64,000 bases of DNA, from assembly GCF_000025865.1 (NCBI RefSeq), contig NC_014002.1, positions 682,001 to 746,000 on the forward strand, given 5' to 3'. Shown here piece after piece: positions 29,395 through 39,483 of this stretch. The DNA is from Methanohalophilus mahii DSM 5219. GTDB taxonomy: Archaea; Halobacteriota; Methanosarcinia; Methanosarcinales; Methanosarcinaceae. The translations under genes were made by a program, and so were the position numbers. Each line of letters starts with the position of its first letter. Position 1 is the first letter of the stretch. The notes beneath the pieces were generated by a model. That model was not told the DNA's origin and did no database searches. It saw only the letters and a list, made by a program, of their open reading frames with translations.

Positions 29395-31010
29395 GAAATT
29401 TCTGTCTTTATCGTGGTAAACACAGGTCCCCGTATGTCGATTTTCTTGTTTTTGCCGGTCACGTAACGCTGGGCAAGGGGGGAGAGTTTAATATTGATTT
29501 CTGCAGGTGTCTTTATTATCCGTGCGCGTGTCTCAATTTCAGTATCGCCCTTTGCAACAGCATCTTCGATCTCGCTTGCTGCCTTTGCTGCCAGTGCTTC
29601 AATAAACCTGACACCAGTCCTTGCTGAATGGTTGGAAAATGCTTTTTTCCATTTTTTGTTATCTGGCAATCCCAGGATATCGTTATTGTAAATTACAATC
29701 TCATTAAAAGCAGCCGGGCCACAGAGTTTAGTGTCTTCTTCTGGTTCGATGACTGAAACCTTTACATTGTGCCCTTCAATTTCTCCTTCCCACGCAGGGA
29801 ATTCACAGGGGCTGGGTTCGGATGCATGGGTCTCACACTGCTTAACAATGGCTTCGAATATTTCCCTGCCCTGGGATGATTCGGGTATCATGTCAATTTC
29901 GACATGTCTGGCAAGTTCGCTGTCGGACATCTCCCATTCAGAGTACAATTCCATCTGTGGATAGCTCATGCCCCGCAGGTCGGTGGCCTCATGGATGATC
30001 ATGGCAAGCCTTTCAACCCCAAGGCCCAGATTCATCACTGGATAGGGAATATCATATTTTGAAAGAGGTATCGGGGAGTATATTCCAAAAGTTGCAATTT
30101 CTACCCACCCATCTGAATATTTGGTATTGGAACCTACAAGTTTTGGGTGGTATGCAAATACCTCTATCTGGGTATCTGGACTGTAATATTTACTGCGTTT
30201 TTCATCTGGCCTGAATTGGAATTTTTCAAAACCAAATTGGGACAACAGGGCCTGTGCAACAGCTTTGCCGTGATCCACAGTCACATCCTCGTCCATGATA
30301 ACACAGGATGCTGAATAATAGGTCATAAGCCTAGCAGCATCTTCCTGTTGTTCCCGACGGAAGCACCTGTCGATGGAGAACAAATTGAATGGTGGTTCAC
30401 GGCGTTTGAGAATCTCTGATAGGCTGATGAACCAGCCGGAGGTCATATGGCTGCGCAGGGTACGTTTGCCGGCTTTGGGTGCCAGTTCCTTGAATTCCGG
30501 GAACACCTGATCTATTACTTCGACTATGAGGGAATCTGACACGTCCAGCTTTGCGGCCATTTCGGGAACAAGATCATCGCCTTCGATCTCTCCTTTCTTA
30601 TAGGCGTGCAGGACCTTTCTTATTATATCAATATCTTCTGTGGAAAGGTCTCCCAGCATTTCTTTTATTTTTGATATCCGCTCATCGGATATGCCGGCAT
30701 TTGGGCGGGGAAGTCCTGCCAGATAGAAACATCTGTCAAGTACGGCCAATGCTTCATGGCCGAATTGTTTGTGCACTTCCTGTTCATCAACAATGATGGG
30801 ATTCATCATCTCCTCAAAACCCATACGAAGATAGGCTTCCCTGAGTTTTGAAATAGTATCATAAACAGGATGAGGCTTACCATAGTTGATTGATGTTATG
30901 GGGTAGCGTTCATTGAACAGGGGCTTTTTGACATACTTTGCGCTATCGTTCCAGGCCCTGTCAAAATCTTCGCTGGCATTTTCTCTTATTTTATCAGGAT
31001 CGAATTTCAT
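29391..31010 (-). CDS. sepS: O-phosphoserine-tRNA(Cys) ligase (SepRS)
   Basis: 539 residues of the class II SepRS family (usual length ~537). The N-terminus reads MKFDPDKIRENASEDFDRAW, motif 2 is DRCFRREQQEDAARLMTYYS, the phosphoserine-binding region MTSGWFISL is present, and motif 3 is NLGLGVERLAMIIHEATDLRG. It charges tRNA-Cys with O-phosphoserine, which SepCysS (42716-43909) converts to cysteine. Its stop codon overlaps the endonuclease V start by four bases. The translin-like gene lies 12 bp upstream on the same strand. Confident call. Confidence 0.96.
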   Translation of the reverse strand: MKFDPDKIRENASEDFDRAWNDSAKYVKKPLFNERYPITSINYGKPHPVYDTISKLREAYLRMGFEEMMNPIIVDEQEVHKQFGHEALAVLDRCFYLAGLPRPNAGISDERISKIKEMLGDLSTEDIDIIRKVLHAYKKGEIEGDDLVPEMAAKLDVSDSLIVEVIDQVFPEFKELAPKAGKRTLRSHMTSGWFISLSEILKRREPPFNLFSIDRCFRREQQEDAARLMTYYSASCVIMDEDVTVDHGKAVAQALLSQFGFEKFQFRPDEKRSKYYSPDTQIEVFAYHPKLVGSNTKYSDGWVEIATFGIYSPIPLSKYDIPYPVMNLGLGVERLAMIIHEATDLRGMSYPQMELYSEWEMSDSELARHVEIDMIPESSQGREIFEAIVKQCETHASEPSPCEFPAWEGEIEGHNVKVSVIEPEEDTKLCGPAAFNEIVIYNNDILGLPDNKKWKKAFSNHSARTGVRFIEALAAKAASEIEDAVAKGDTEIETRARIIKTPAEINIKLSPLAQRYVTGKNKKIDIRGPVFTTIKTEIS

Positions 31011-31022
31011 ATGAGTTCCCTT

Positions 31023-31658
31023 TTAAATTTGCTTTATTTCCTGAGAATTTGTCATTAATTTCTGGAATTTATATTGCTGTAATGCATGTGTCAGATCTCC
31101 TCTGGTCTTTTCATTCAGGGATCTGAGTACATCCGTGTGTCGCCTGAGGTTTGCGGTAATTACATCGGGATAATCAAACATGATCAAAAACGAATAAATG
31201 TTATCCATAATTTGTAAATATTGTTCCCCTTCTGCCACTTTGTCTTCTCTTATCAGATCAAGTACATGCCTTCTCAATTCGCCGCCTGCCTCTGCCAGGC
31301 CATTAAGATAGGCTGAATCTTCGATTTCCATCTGCTTGGGGGTTGGAAGTTCCTCAAGTGACTTATTTTCACATAGTAAAGAATAGGTGATAATACATTC
31401 CGCATATTCCTGCTGTGCCTGTCCCACAGGTCCTTTGTAATATATTTCAGGGTATTTTCCCAGGGTTTCATTCATTTCCCGGAGATAATTATGAGCAGTC
31501 AGGATATTCTTTTCGACAGTATCCCGATCTTTGCGATGAATGGCGATAGTAGTTGTACGGCAGGCTCTTACAAGTTTACGTGACAGGGCCAGACCCTTTT
31601 CCCGTGCAGCATCCTTTTCTTCAAAATTTCCAATAAGGATGCCGGTAATAGAATCCAT
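31023..31658 (-). CDS. translin-family protein
   Basis: 211 residues, all helical. It has the translin pattern: REKGLALSRKLVRACRTTTI with the basic helix, LTAHNYLREMNETLGKYPEI, a central QQEYAECIITYSLL helix, and DYPDVITANLRRHTDVLRSL near the C-terminus. Translin/TRAX proteins form octameric RNA-binding shells and can have nuclease activity in the TRAX subunit. Archaeal homologues are short and uncharacterised. The gene lies directly upstream of sepS in the same operon. Confidence 0.85.
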   Translation of the reverse strand: MDSITGILIGNFEEKDAAREKGLALSRKLVRACRTTTIAIHRKDRDTVEKNILTAHNYLREMNETLGKYPEIYYKGPVGQAQQEYAECIITYSLLCENKSLEELPTPKQMEIEDSAYLNGLAEAGGELRRHVLDLIREDKVAEGEQYLQIMDNIYSFLIMFDYPDVITANLRRHTDVLRSLNEKTRGDLTHALQQYKFQKLMTNSQEIKQI

Positions 31659-31703
31659 GTTTATTAGGAATTATTTAGATAATAAAAAAAGATACCTGAT
31701 GAA

Positions 31704-31976
31704 TTATTCATCCACAGGTATTGTTTCAAGCTGACTTGCTACATTCCAGATTAATGTACGGGTATGAAGGGGAATGTTGGGGTCATTGCTGATATCTTCA
31801 AGAATGGATATGCTTGAAGAAGCTCTCAGGAAAAGGGCTTCACTGTCATCGTTTAACTTTTCCACGACTTCGGTTGCGGAGCGCCTGATATTTCTTGGGA
31901 CTGAATTATCGTTTGCTATGTGCTCCAGTACCTGTGTGCATTGCTCTATAACATCTTTAGTATTAACAGACAGCAT
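31704..31976 (-). CDS. UPF0147 family protein
   Basis: 90 residues of the archaeal UPF0147 family, with [37 protein letters not shown] and [19 protein letters not shown]. It is a small all-helical protein of unknown role found in nearly all archaea. ATG 31976 is chosen because GGTGAT lies four bases upstream; GTG 31985 overlaps that site. It is 45 bp from the translin-like gene on the same strand. Confidence 0.88.
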   Translation of the reverse strand: MLSVNTKDVIEQCTQVLEHIANDNSVPRNIRRSATEVVEKLNDDSEALFLRASSSISILEDISNDPNIPLHTRTLIWNVASQLETIPVDE

Positions 31977-32195
31977 TTTGATCACCTTGAGTTAATTAGG
32001 GGCATAAAATAAGAGTTAGTTCTGTATGTCTAACTAATAATCTCATATAAAAACTTACCCGTTTGTTGGAATCTTATCTTATGGAAGTTGCCTTTTAATT
32101 CAGTCAGATTTAAATTCCTGGGTGGACTATTACCTCTTTGTACTGAATGTTGTATTCTGGCTACATATTGTTCTTTTAGTTGTGATGTGATAATA

Positions 32196-32687
32196 ATGGG
32201 AAGAAATAATGACGATGCTAAAATAAGAAGAATTTCTAAATTGCTTGAACTGGGTGGCACAATGCTTGCACAACATTGTGATACTTGTGGCTCTCCTTTA
32301 TTCCGTTATCAGGGTCAGGTCCTATGTCCTCTATGCAATATTGCGGAAGAGGGGGAAGAGGCCCAGGATGAAAAGGTAGAGGAAACTATCCCTTCTGTTG
32401 AAACAGAAGTATCCACCGGCAAAAAAGAGGAGTTTGAAGCAGAGAATGTTGAAAGTAAAGCAAAAGTTTCTTCGGAGCAACCTGATACTCACCTTCATGA
32501 ACCGGTGTCCGATGCATTGCATGCTGAAAGGAAGGTTGCAGGTTCCCTTGAGCAATTGATTGAATCCAAACTTGTTGAAATAGCAAAAAATATTCAATCA
32601 GAAACTGATCCTCGGAGAGTAGAAGATGCTTTTGATCTTATAGAGAGGGGAGTTACCATTCTGGAAAGGATAAGACATAATTCCTGA
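32196..32687 (+). CDS. zinc-ribbon protein of the Sjogren/scleroderma autoantigen 1 (p27) family
   Basis: 163 residues. The N-terminal family signature is KIRRISKLLELGGTMLAQHC, followed by a zinc ribbon CDTCGSPLFRYQGQVLCPLC (two CxxC pairs, about residues 28-47). An acidic, low-complexity linker (EEGEEAQDEKVEET...) and a C-terminal helix (VEDAFDLIERGVTILERI) complete it. ATG 32196 is chosen since the family begins there. Archaeal members are thought to be linked to transcription or replication, but no function is established. It converges with hef (2-bp gap). Confidence 0.85.
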   Translation: MGRNNDDAKIRRISKLLELGGTMLAQHCDTCGSPLFRYQGQVLCPLCNIAEEGEEAQDEKVEETIPSVETEVSTGKKEEFEAENVESKAKVSSEQPDTHLHEPVSDALHAERKVAGSLEQLIESKLVEIAKNIQSETDPRRVEDAFDLIERGVTILERIRHNS

Positions 32688-32689
32688 TC

Positions 32690-34954
32690 TTATCCTTTAT
32701 ATTCGCTACAAACCACTTCTCTTATACGTGCAGCGGTTTTAGGGCCAATGAGTTTCACTTCCCTGAGTTCTTCTTCGCAAGCCTTCATAACGGCTTCCAC
32801 AGATCCAAAATGTTCTAGCAGGTTGCGTGCTGCCTGTGGTCCAAGCTGGGGTATTGCGGATACAATATATTCCTGCTGTTTCGAAAGGATAGGAGCAGCC
32901 TTTTTCCCGTGGGGATTGATAGGTTTTTTATCCTTTCCCTGCTGTCTTTTTGCTATCTGGAGTATGAGGGCTGCTGTTTCTTCTGCGTCTCTGGTATGGA
33001 GAATAGTTGTTTCAAAATCCATTGATATTGATAACATTGCACCGTAAATTGAAGAGGGATTGATACGCCGGGCGTTGAATAGTCCACCCCCTTCGATAAT
33101 CAGGATGGTTTTTTCATAAGTGCGTGTCAGGTTTGAAATCTGCTCAAAGAGCTTCCCCTCTATAAGTGAATTAACGAAATCCCCGCTTTCCTTTCTCTCG
33201 ATAGCGATATTCTCACTGACAACGTAATCTCCCACTTCGAGAGTTCTTACACTAAGGGACGCACCTGCTTTTTGTAGATTGCGTGTTACAGTACTTCGTA
33301 TCTCTCTTTGGTCCGCCACGACTTCCGGTCCGCTTTCATCTGCAGGTTCCACATTGTTGTCGAAATCCTCAAGACTGCGCTGCTTTTCTTTTATGAAAGC
33401 ATTTTCTTGTTCATCTGTGGCTAGTGTTTCCTGGAGTTGTTTGATATTGCCCTGCATCTTCTTTTCCCGGTTTGCACTGCTCCAGTAGTAGCCTTCATCC
33501 CGGGTTCCCTTCGTTACCAGAACTACAACCCTGCCGGCATGTTTGCGGCCGGTTCTCCCCTTTCTCTGGATACTGCGTATTTCCGAGGGGATTGGTTCAT
33601 AAAAAACAACCAGGTCTGTTGCAGGTATGTCCAGTCCCTCTTCAGCAACGGAAGTTGCAACAAGTACATTGAAGTTACCCTGTTTGAAATGATCAATTAT
33701 TTCGACCTGTTGTTTCTGGGTTAGTCCTTTGTCTTTGTATTTTGAACTCTGCCCTACGAATTTCACTGGATTTATATCTTCAATCTCTGATAGTGCATCT
33801 GTTACCATTTCTGCGGTATCCCTGAAATTGGTAAAAACGATCACTCTTGAATCTGGATTGGAGGTTAATTGTTCTTTTACAATGTTACACACGGTTTCAA
33901 GCTTGGGATGCTCTGCGCCGCACTCTTTAAGACGATGGGATAATTGCCTCATGAACAGGTCTTCCATGAGTCTTTTAGAAGCCTTACTCGCTCCCTTTGT
34001 ACAGGCTTCCCTTTCCAGGCGGTCCACATATCTGGCAAGAGCACCCACACCCTGGGTTTCAATTACTTCTATTGCATGGCCTGCTTTGAGGATTTCTGCC
34101 ATGAGGGATATGGAACTGTATACGGAAGGATCGGGGTTTCCACTTCTGAGCTGGCCCTGCATTTTTCTTTGAAGTCCCAGTAGTTCCTTTTTTGAGGTTT
34201 TTTTCCCGTAGGGCAGTCTGTATCCCAGTTCATCCAGTTTTTGAATCCTGTCTTCCAGGACTTTATCAAGCAAACCTTTAAGGCTTTGCATTTCATCGGG
34301 CAATTTTAAGTGAACCCATTCGACTTGTTTATGGTGGATATAAGGGGCAACATCAGAATCGTCTTCTGTTTTGACTGCCACCTTTTCGATATGCAGACTC
34401 TCACAGACCTCTGCTATCTTTTCATCAGAGCTGCCCGGGCTTGCAGTAATTGCCAGGCACAGGGGTTCTTTTGCCTGGTTGAAATATTCCTCTGCAATGT
34501 AGGTATATGAATAGTTTCCAACAGCACGGTGTGCTTCGTCGAATGTTATGTGGGCCACATCCCGAAGACTGATCCTTTTTGTGAGCAGGTCGTTCTCGAT
34601 AACCTGTGGTGTGGATACTATTACCCTGCCCTTTTCCCACATCTTTTCTCTCTTTGCAGGAGGAAGATTTCCCGTAAAAGTCATCACTTCTTCAGGTTTC
34701 AGGTTTAGCATCTGGCTAAAAAAAGCTGCGTGTTGTTCGACCAGTGGTTTTGTGGGTGATAGCATCACCACTTTTTTTCCCGTGGTCTCCAGTCTTGATG
34801 CCATAACAAGCAGGGCTACTATTGTTTTGCCCAGTCCTGTGGGAAGGACTACCAGTGTAGAGGAGGAAAGCGCTTTGCCTGCCAGGTCAAGCTGATAGAG
34901 ACGTTGTTCTGCAGAATCAGGTTTTATCAGGGGGTGTTGTATGTACTTTACCAT
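32690..34954 (-). CDS. hef: Hef helicase/nuclease (XPF/FANCM family)
   Basis: 754 residues. The N-terminal SF2 helicase has Walker A LPTGLGKTIVALL, DEAH in TFDEAHRAVG, the SAT-like ITASPG, and motif VI QRKGRTGR. After a linker follows an ERCC4 nuclease with GDYVVSENIAIERKESGDF (GDxnERKxxxD). The C-terminal helix-hairpin-helix pair reads IPQLGPQAARNLLEHFGSV and KLIGPKTAARIREVV. Both activities look intact. Hef processes stalled replication forks and is specific to euryarchaea. Confidence 0.96.
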   Translation of the reverse strand: MVKYIQHPLIKPDSAEQRLYQLDLAGKALSSSTLVVLPTGLGKTIVALLVMASRLETTGKKVVMLSPTKPLVEQHAAFFSQMLNLKPEEVMTFTGNLPPAKREKMWEKGRVIVSTPQVIENDLLTKRISLRDVAHITFDEAHRAVGNYSYTYIAEEYFNQAKEPLCLAITASPGSSDEKIAEVCESLHIEKVAVKTEDDSDVAPYIHHKQVEWVHLKLPDEMQSLKGLLDKVLEDRIQKLDELGYRLPYGKKTSKKELLGLQRKMQGQLRSGNPDPSVYSSISLMAEILKAGHAIEVIETQGVGALARYVDRLEREACTKGASKASKRLMEDLFMRQLSHRLKECGAEHPKLETVCNIVKEQLTSNPDSRVIVFTNFRDTAEMVTDALSEIEDINPVKFVGQSSKYKDKGLTQKQQVEIIDHFKQGNFNVLVATSVAEEGLDIPATDLVVFYEPIPSEIRSIQRKGRTGRKHAGRVVVLVTKGTRDEGYYWSSANREKKMQGNIKQLQETLATDEQENAFIKEKQRSLEDFDNNVEPADESGPEVVADQREIRSTVTRNLQKAGASLSVRTLEVGDYVVSENIAIERKESGDFVNSLIEGKLFEQISNLTRTYEKTILIIEGGGLFNARRINPSSIYGAMLSISMDFETTILHTRDAEETAALILQIAKRQQGKDKKPINPHGKKAAPILSKQQEYIVSAIPQLGPQAARNLLEHFGSVEAVMKACEEELREVKLIGPKTAARIREVVCSEYKG

Positions 34955-35029
34955 ATTACCCTTTACTTATCTTTAAAGGGAAATAACAAATAATTTTTAT
35001 TAATAACTTATCAGTGCGGGTTGAAAGTA

Positions 35030-36787
35030 TTAGAGGGAGAGGGGCCTTCCGGCTTCCTCTAACTCCATCTTTCCTCTGATCAATTTATTCAGGTTTCCTT
35101 CAAGATCACTTACAGGGGTGCGAACCTGCTTCATGGTATCTCTCTCACGAATCGTAACGGTATTATCTTCAAGGGTTTCATAGTCGATAGTTATCGAATA
35201 TGGAGTACCGATTTCATCATTCCTGCGGTATCTTCTTCCGATGGTTCCCGAATCATCATAAGCCACCATCAATCCCATGTCCTTGAGGTTACTTACGATC
35301 TGCCTGCCTTTACTGACCAGTTCATCACTGTTTTTCATAAGTGGCAGGACTGCTACCTGTATTGGGGCGATTTCGCTCTTAAATTTGAGAAGAGTGCGCT
35401 CTTCTTCCTTTTCTTCTTCAGCTGTAGGGGCCATTTCGGTCTCATAAGCATGTTCCAGTAATGTATAGAATATCCTGTCGATTCCGTAGGAAGGTTCGAT
35501 CACATGGGGTACCACAGTTTCCCCGCTTATTTTCTCTTCCACTTCCTCAGCTGAAACAACATCTTTTGGTACTGAAACTTCCTCGCCGTTGACTACTATG
35601 TTTATATCGCCATCTTTTTCAAGTTCTTCAGGTCCGAGTTGCTTGAGGGTTTCTGCAACATCCTTTGCTTTTTTCCTGAACAGGGGCCCCAGTTTTCCCA
35701 TATCCGGTTTTACAGCAAATTTTTTCACCATTTTAGGTTCATCATATTCAATATAGACAGCCAGATCGTCTTTGCTCATTTTTGTATGAGCATTCAGGTC
35801 ATAGTCAGTCCGATCAGCAATACCCACTGTTTCTATCCATCCAAAACGAGTTGTTTTGATTTCGCCATCCCAGCAATCGATTGCATAATGTGCCATCTCA
35901 TCTTTCTTATGCTGGCGGAATCTCAGTTTGTCGGGAGAAATACCAATACGTTTGAGGAAACGGTTGGTAAGTGCAATATGATAGGCAAGGAATTCGTGGG
36001 CAATGATTTTTTTGTCGATTGCTTCCCGAATTGTCATTTCTTCCAGTTCTCCTCTTTCCTGGGCTTTATCGGAATAAAGTATTATCAGGTCATTTTCAAC
36101 TGCAGCAATTTCAGGGTGCTTTTTTTCTTGTGGATGGATGAATATTTCAGCCTCAGCCTGGGTAAATTCCCTGAGTCTTATGACACCCTGTCGCGGGGAA
36201 ATCTCATTACGGTATGATTTACCGATCTGGGTTACACCGAAGGGCAGTTTTTCCCTGTAATAACGTGCCAGCCTCTGGAAATCAATAAAAATTCCCTGGG
36301 CGGTTTCCGGACGCAGGTATCCGGGTCTGCCATTACCGGGTCCTATGCTCGTCTCAAACATCAGGTTAAACTCCCTTGCCTTTCCAAGTTTTCCCTCACA
36401 TTCCGGGCAGCAAATATCATATTTGCTGATTATATCATCTACTTCTTCATTGCTCAATGCATCCGCAACCGCTACATAGTCCTCGATCAGATGATCTGCC
36501 CGGAAGGCCTCTTTGCATTGTTCACACTCACATAAGGGGTCGGAGAAGCCACCTACATGACCCGAAGCTACGAATATGTCCTCTATGCCAATGGTAGGAG
36601 TTTCTATTTCCATGAAGCCTTCCCGGACAACATAGAATTGTCTCCATATGTTCTCTATTCTGCGTTTCAGGGTACTTCCCAGGGGTCCGTAGTCATAGAA
36701 TCCGGCAGTACCTCCGTATAATTCAAAAGAGTTCCACAGGAATCCGCGTCGTTTTGCCAGTTCGATAACCTGCTCATATTTGTCCAT
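35030..36787 (-). CDS. glyS: glycyl-tRNA synthetase (class II, alpha2 type)
   Basis: 585 residues with the eukaryotic/archaeal GlyRS order. N-terminal ELAKRRGFLWNSFELYGG and a zinc-binding insertion (CECEQC, then CCPEC) are followed by motif 2 GKSYRNEISPRQGVIRLREF, the glycine-binding EPSYGIDRIFYTLL motif 3, and an anticodon-binding domain (PIQVAVLPLMKNSDELVSKG). A weak ribosome binding site precedes ATG 36787. It is a single gene with ~350 bp of promoter DNA upstream. Confidence 0.96.
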   Translation of the reverse strand: MDKYEQVIELAKRRGFLWNSFELYGGTAGFYDYGPLGSTLKRRIENIWRQFYVVREGFMEIETPTIGIEDIFVASGHVGGFSDPLCECEQCKEAFRADHLIEDYVAVADALSNEEVDDIISKYDICCPECEGKLGKAREFNLMFETSIGPGNGRPGYLRPETAQGIFIDFQRLARYYREKLPFGVTQIGKSYRNEISPRQGVIRLREFTQAEAEIFIHPQEKKHPEIAAVENDLIILYSDKAQERGELEEMTIREAIDKKIIAHEFLAYHIALTNRFLKRIGISPDKLRFRQHKKDEMAHYAIDCWDGEIKTTRFGWIETVGIADRTDYDLNAHTKMSKDDLAVYIEYDEPKMVKKFAVKPDMGKLGPLFRKKAKDVAETLKQLGPEELEKDGDINIVVNGEEVSVPKDVVSAEEVEEKISGETVVPHVIEPSYGIDRIFYTLLEHAYETEMAPTAEEEKEEERTLLKFKSEIAPIQVAVLPLMKNSDELVSKGRQIVSNLKDMGLMVAYDDSGTIGRRYRRNDEIGTPYSITIDYETLEDNTVTIRERDTMKQVRTPVSDLEGNLNKLIRGKMELEEAGRPLSL

Positions 36788-37147
36788 AATTTAATCCTCG
36801 ATAAATGGTACGATATTAATGAAAGTGATCTCATTCTCCATATTTCCATAACATTTAATTCTGTCGAACTATTTCAAAATTGTACAATAATTATGAACAA
36901 TTAAAATCTAACAACGTTTGCTCACTTTATAGAGTATGTGTGATCTGTCAATATTTTTAAATCATATTTATTTGTATATATATCTTTTAATTTCTCATCA
37001 TTATGATGATTGTATTAAAAAAGTATTTATAGAGGACTGTATATACACTTTATTGGGCAAGACCAATTTCATATCGTACCACCACCACCTAACATATCTT
37101 CATTTGGCCATACCACTTACATGGTCTTGCTCTCTTCTTTTCAATTT
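36788..37147. other. intergenic promoter region upstream of glyS
   Basis: 360 AT-rich bases with no plausible gene. TATA-like runs occur near 36960-36985. A small palindrome TCATCA-TTA-TGATGA lies at 36995-37009. It contains the promoter of glyS (minus strand) and the 3' flank of aroA'. I see no RNA gene or repeat. Confidence 0.45.
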
Positions 37148-37939
37148 TTATCTATTGAGGACTTCCTCCACAGTTTCTCCCCCATGTACAATGCGGGATA
37201 TTTTAGATACGGTAACGACCGGGTCTTCGGACTGGAATACATTTCTGCCGATTGCAACACCTCTGCCGCCTGCCTCCAGTGAATCATGTATCATTTGCAG
37301 GAGGTCTTCTTCTGTTTCCATCTGGGGGCCGCCTGCTATAACAATAGGTACCGGGCAGCCTTCCACGACTTCTTTGAATGAATCAATATCTCCTGTGTAA
37401 TTTGTTTTAACGATATCTGCCCCCAGTTCGGCACCCACTCTTGCAGCATGTTTCACATAATCTGCATCATGTTCTGATGCTACGCGGGGTCCTCTGGGAT
37501 ACATCATTGCAAGAAGTGGGATTCCCCATTCATCACAGCCCTTTGCAATTCTTCCAAGATCCTGCAACATCTTTGCCTCATCATCTGCACCTATATTTAT
37601 GTGCACTGATACTGCATCAGCGCCCACCTTAATGGCTTCCTCGATGGTGGTAACCAGTACCTTGTGATTTGGGTCAGGACCAAGGGATGTTGAGCCGGAA
37701 AGATGGATTATCAATCCCACGTCCTTCCCATATCCTCTGTGGCCGTATTTGGGAAGTCCCATATGTCCCAATACTGCATTTGCACCACCTTCAGCAACTT
37801 TATTTACAGTAGCAGGCATGTCTGTCAGTCCTCTTAGAGGTCCTGCCCCTACTCCGTGGTCCATTGGTATGATTATTGCGTTTTGTGTATTACGATCGAA
37901 TATGCGTTCGATCCTTACGGATTTGCCAATTTCACTCAT
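37148..37939 (-). CDS. aroA': 2-amino-3,7-dideoxy-D-threo-hept-6-ulosonate (ADH) synthase
   Basis: 263 residues of the archaeal class I aldolase family. [16 protein letters not shown], the strand with [13 protein letters not shown], the Schiff-base lysine in [11 protein letters not shown] and the phosphate-binding [17 protein letters not shown] and [13 protein letters not shown] segments are all seen. It makes the first precursor of the archaeal dehydroquinate route to aromatic amino acids; a fructose-bisphosphate aldolase activity exists in relatives. ATG 37939 is used because AGGAGAG lies upstream; the frame extends six codons further without a site. Confidence 0.88.
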   Translation of the reverse strand: MSEIGKSVRIERIFDRNTQNAIIIPMDHGVGAGPLRGLTDMPATVNKVAEGGANAVLGHMGLPKYGHRGYGKDVGLIIHLSGSTSLGPDPNHKVLVTTIEEAIKVGADAVSVHINIGADDEAKMLQDLGRIAKGCDEWGIPLLAMMYPRGPRVASEHDADYVKHAARVGAELGADIVKTNYTGDIDSFKEVVEGCPVPIVIAGGPQMETEEDLLQMIHDSLEAGGRGVAIGRNVFQSEDPVVTVSKISRIVHGGETVEEVLNR

Positions 37940-37983
37940 GTGTACTCTCCTGTACATCTATGTACATGTATTTTTATAAAAAA

Positions 37984-38502
37984 TTATTGTGAGCAGGTAT
38001 TCTCATTCTGGTATTTACCATTGTATCCTTCATCAACTTCTGTGTGCAGGGTATAAAATACAAGTTGTATGAGACGCGCATTTTTCTGCAGTTTCAGGCC
38101 ATTGGGATTATACACAACCAGTAAACACTCGCTTCTGCCCCGGTATCCGGCGTCCCATACAGCGGTTTCCAGGGTTGCTCCGGCACGTATCAGGCTTGAC
38201 CTTGGTGTTGCGAGTGCTGCAATAGTTTTAGGGATATTAACGATTTCATTAAAGATAATTTTATATATGCCTTTTTCAAGCTCAATCCATTCCTCATTAA
38301 AATCAAGAGGTATGCTTTCAGGAATTTGTCTTTTTGAATTATCAAAATCGATGGTACCCTTTCCATTTAGGCTGTGCACACTTTCAAGTGTAAGTTCAAT
38401 TCCATTGGGTTGCACCTGAAGCTCTTGATTCACAAACCCTTCAACAAGAGGCTTATCTACCTCCAGAAGTTTGTTAAGTTCGTTTTTTGATAGCATTGAC
38501 AT
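37984..38502 (-). CDS. dut: dUTPase / dCTP deaminase-family protein
   Basis: 172 residues of the trimeric dUTPase/dCTP-deaminase fold. It has VQPNGIELTLESVHSL, the nucleotide-binding PRSSLIRAGATLETAVWDAGYRG block (motif 3, Gly-Tyr-Arg-Gly) and the C-terminal ARLIQLVFYTL strand. Archaeal members annotated as dUTPase share this form; the deaminase Glu is replaced by Thr-Ala-Val here (LETAVWDAG), so pyrophosphatase activity is the better guess. The gene lies next to aroA' on the same strand, 27 bp upstream. Confidence 0.85.
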   Translation of the reverse strand: MSMLSKNELNKLLEVDKPLVEGFVNQELQVQPNGIELTLESVHSLNGKGTIDFDNSKRQIPESIPLDFNEEWIELEKGIYKIIFNEIVNIPKTIAALATPRSSLIRAGATLETAVWDAGYRGRSECLLVVYNPNGLKLQKNARLIQLVFYTLHTEVDEGYNGKYQNENTCSQ

Positions 38503-38596
38503 GTGTTATATACCTCTTTTTTGTATTTCTATTGTAAGGCAGTTTTTTATATCATTCTGTCCCAATATTCAGTAAGATTCTTTGGAAGGGTATTTT

Positions 38597-38980
38597 ATGT
38601 TGAACCTTATTATTCAAACACTTCTGATCATTATTATACTCGTCTCAATATATCTTGTTCGCAATAATAAAACTAAACTCCATTGTCGTATAATGGGTTT
38701 TGCTTTGTTTGCACAGCTTTTGTTGACAATATTTTTTATGTATCCTGCTATGTCTGGCGTAAGGTCTACTTATTATTTTAACACGTTCTTCAATATAGAA
38801 TTGCTTTTCCATCATGGATTGGGCCTTTTTGTCCTTCTCTTGGGCCTTTATGTAGAATTACTTTTTATGGGCAGGGTCAAGGATATTCTCAATCGATTCG
38901 TTGCAATGAAACTCATAGCTGCATTATGGTTCCTTTCTTATCTGCTGGGAGTCCACCTCTATCTTGTGATGTACTATTGA
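38597..38980 (+). CDS. four-helix membrane protein (DUF420-like)
   Basis: 127 residues, four hydrophobic helices: LNLIIQTLLIIIILVSIYLV, a second with ALFAQLLLTIFFMYPAM, a third around FHHGLGLFVLLLGLYVELLF, and a fourth LIAALWFLSYLLGVHLYLVM. Histidines lie in HCRIMG, FHHGLG and GVHLYL, one per helix region, which would suit heme binding. ATG 38597 follows GGAAGG. The similarity to DUF420/YozB is in topology and histidine positions only, so function is open. Confidence 0.6.
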   Translation: MLNLIIQTLLIIIILVSIYLVRNNKTKLHCRIMGFALFAQLLLTIFFMYPAMSGVRSTYYFNTFFNIELLFHHGLGLFVLLLGLYVELLFMGRVKDILNRFVAMKLIAALWFLSYLLGVHLYLVMYY

Positions 38981-39071
38981 ATGTGAAATTGTACATCTAA
39001 GGATGGGGTGATGTATTAGTGCTACCCATTGAAGATTATCATAATAAAAAGATTGGCAAATAAAAAATGAT

Positions 39072-39473
39072 TTACACGATATGCACAGTACTTAACCTTT
39101 CCTTCACAAACCTGTAAGCAAATACTCCATCATTACCTGCAATGATCCAGATTAGAGGGAAATTACGCATGGATTTTTTGTCCCGGTCCGAAGGTCTTGC
39201 AGTATTTGCTGGATGGGTATGATAAATTCCTACTACATCCATTCCCTCTTTTTCTGCATCATTCCAAATTCTGTAGAATTCCGTGGAATCAAGTTCAAAA
39301 CTGTACTGTGTACGCCTGGAGTTTTTCACAGGAACTACCCTCTTTATGGAGGCCACATATCCTTCATTGATTCCTAACAGTACACCACAGGCTTCAAAAG
39401 GACGATTTGATTCAAGTTCTTCCAATATGATCGAAAGGTGTTCCTGTGAAATACCTATTTTACTGGCGGTCAT
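39072..39473 (-). CDS. JAMM/MPN metalloprotease (Mov34/Rpn11-like)
   Basis: 133 residues forming one JAB/MPN domain. Glu27 lies in RPFEACGVLLG, and the zinc motif HxH-x7-S-x2-D is complete as H85-T-H87 ... S95 ... D98 in YHTHPANTARPSDRD. Archaeal JAMM enzymes remove ubiquitin-like SAMP proteins or release thiocarboxylated carriers (Mec, HcyD in bacteria). ATG 39473 is selected because GGAGTGAT lies upstream inside the end of the preceding radical SAM gene. A MoaD-like carrier and an E1 enzyme that could be its partners lie 10-13 kb away. Confidence 0.88.
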   Translation of the reverse strand: MTASKIGISQEHLSIILEELESNRPFEACGVLLGINEGYVASIKRVVPVKNSRRTQYSFELDSTEFYRIWNDAEKEGMDVVGIYHTHPANTARPSDRDKKSMRNFPLIWIIAGNDGVFAYRFVKERLSTVHIV

Positions 39474-39483
39474 GATGTATGGA

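Noticed and set aside
36995-37009. TCATCA-TTA-TGATGA palindrome as an operator
   Set aside because: Short, low complexity, single copy in an AT-rich gap; no support.
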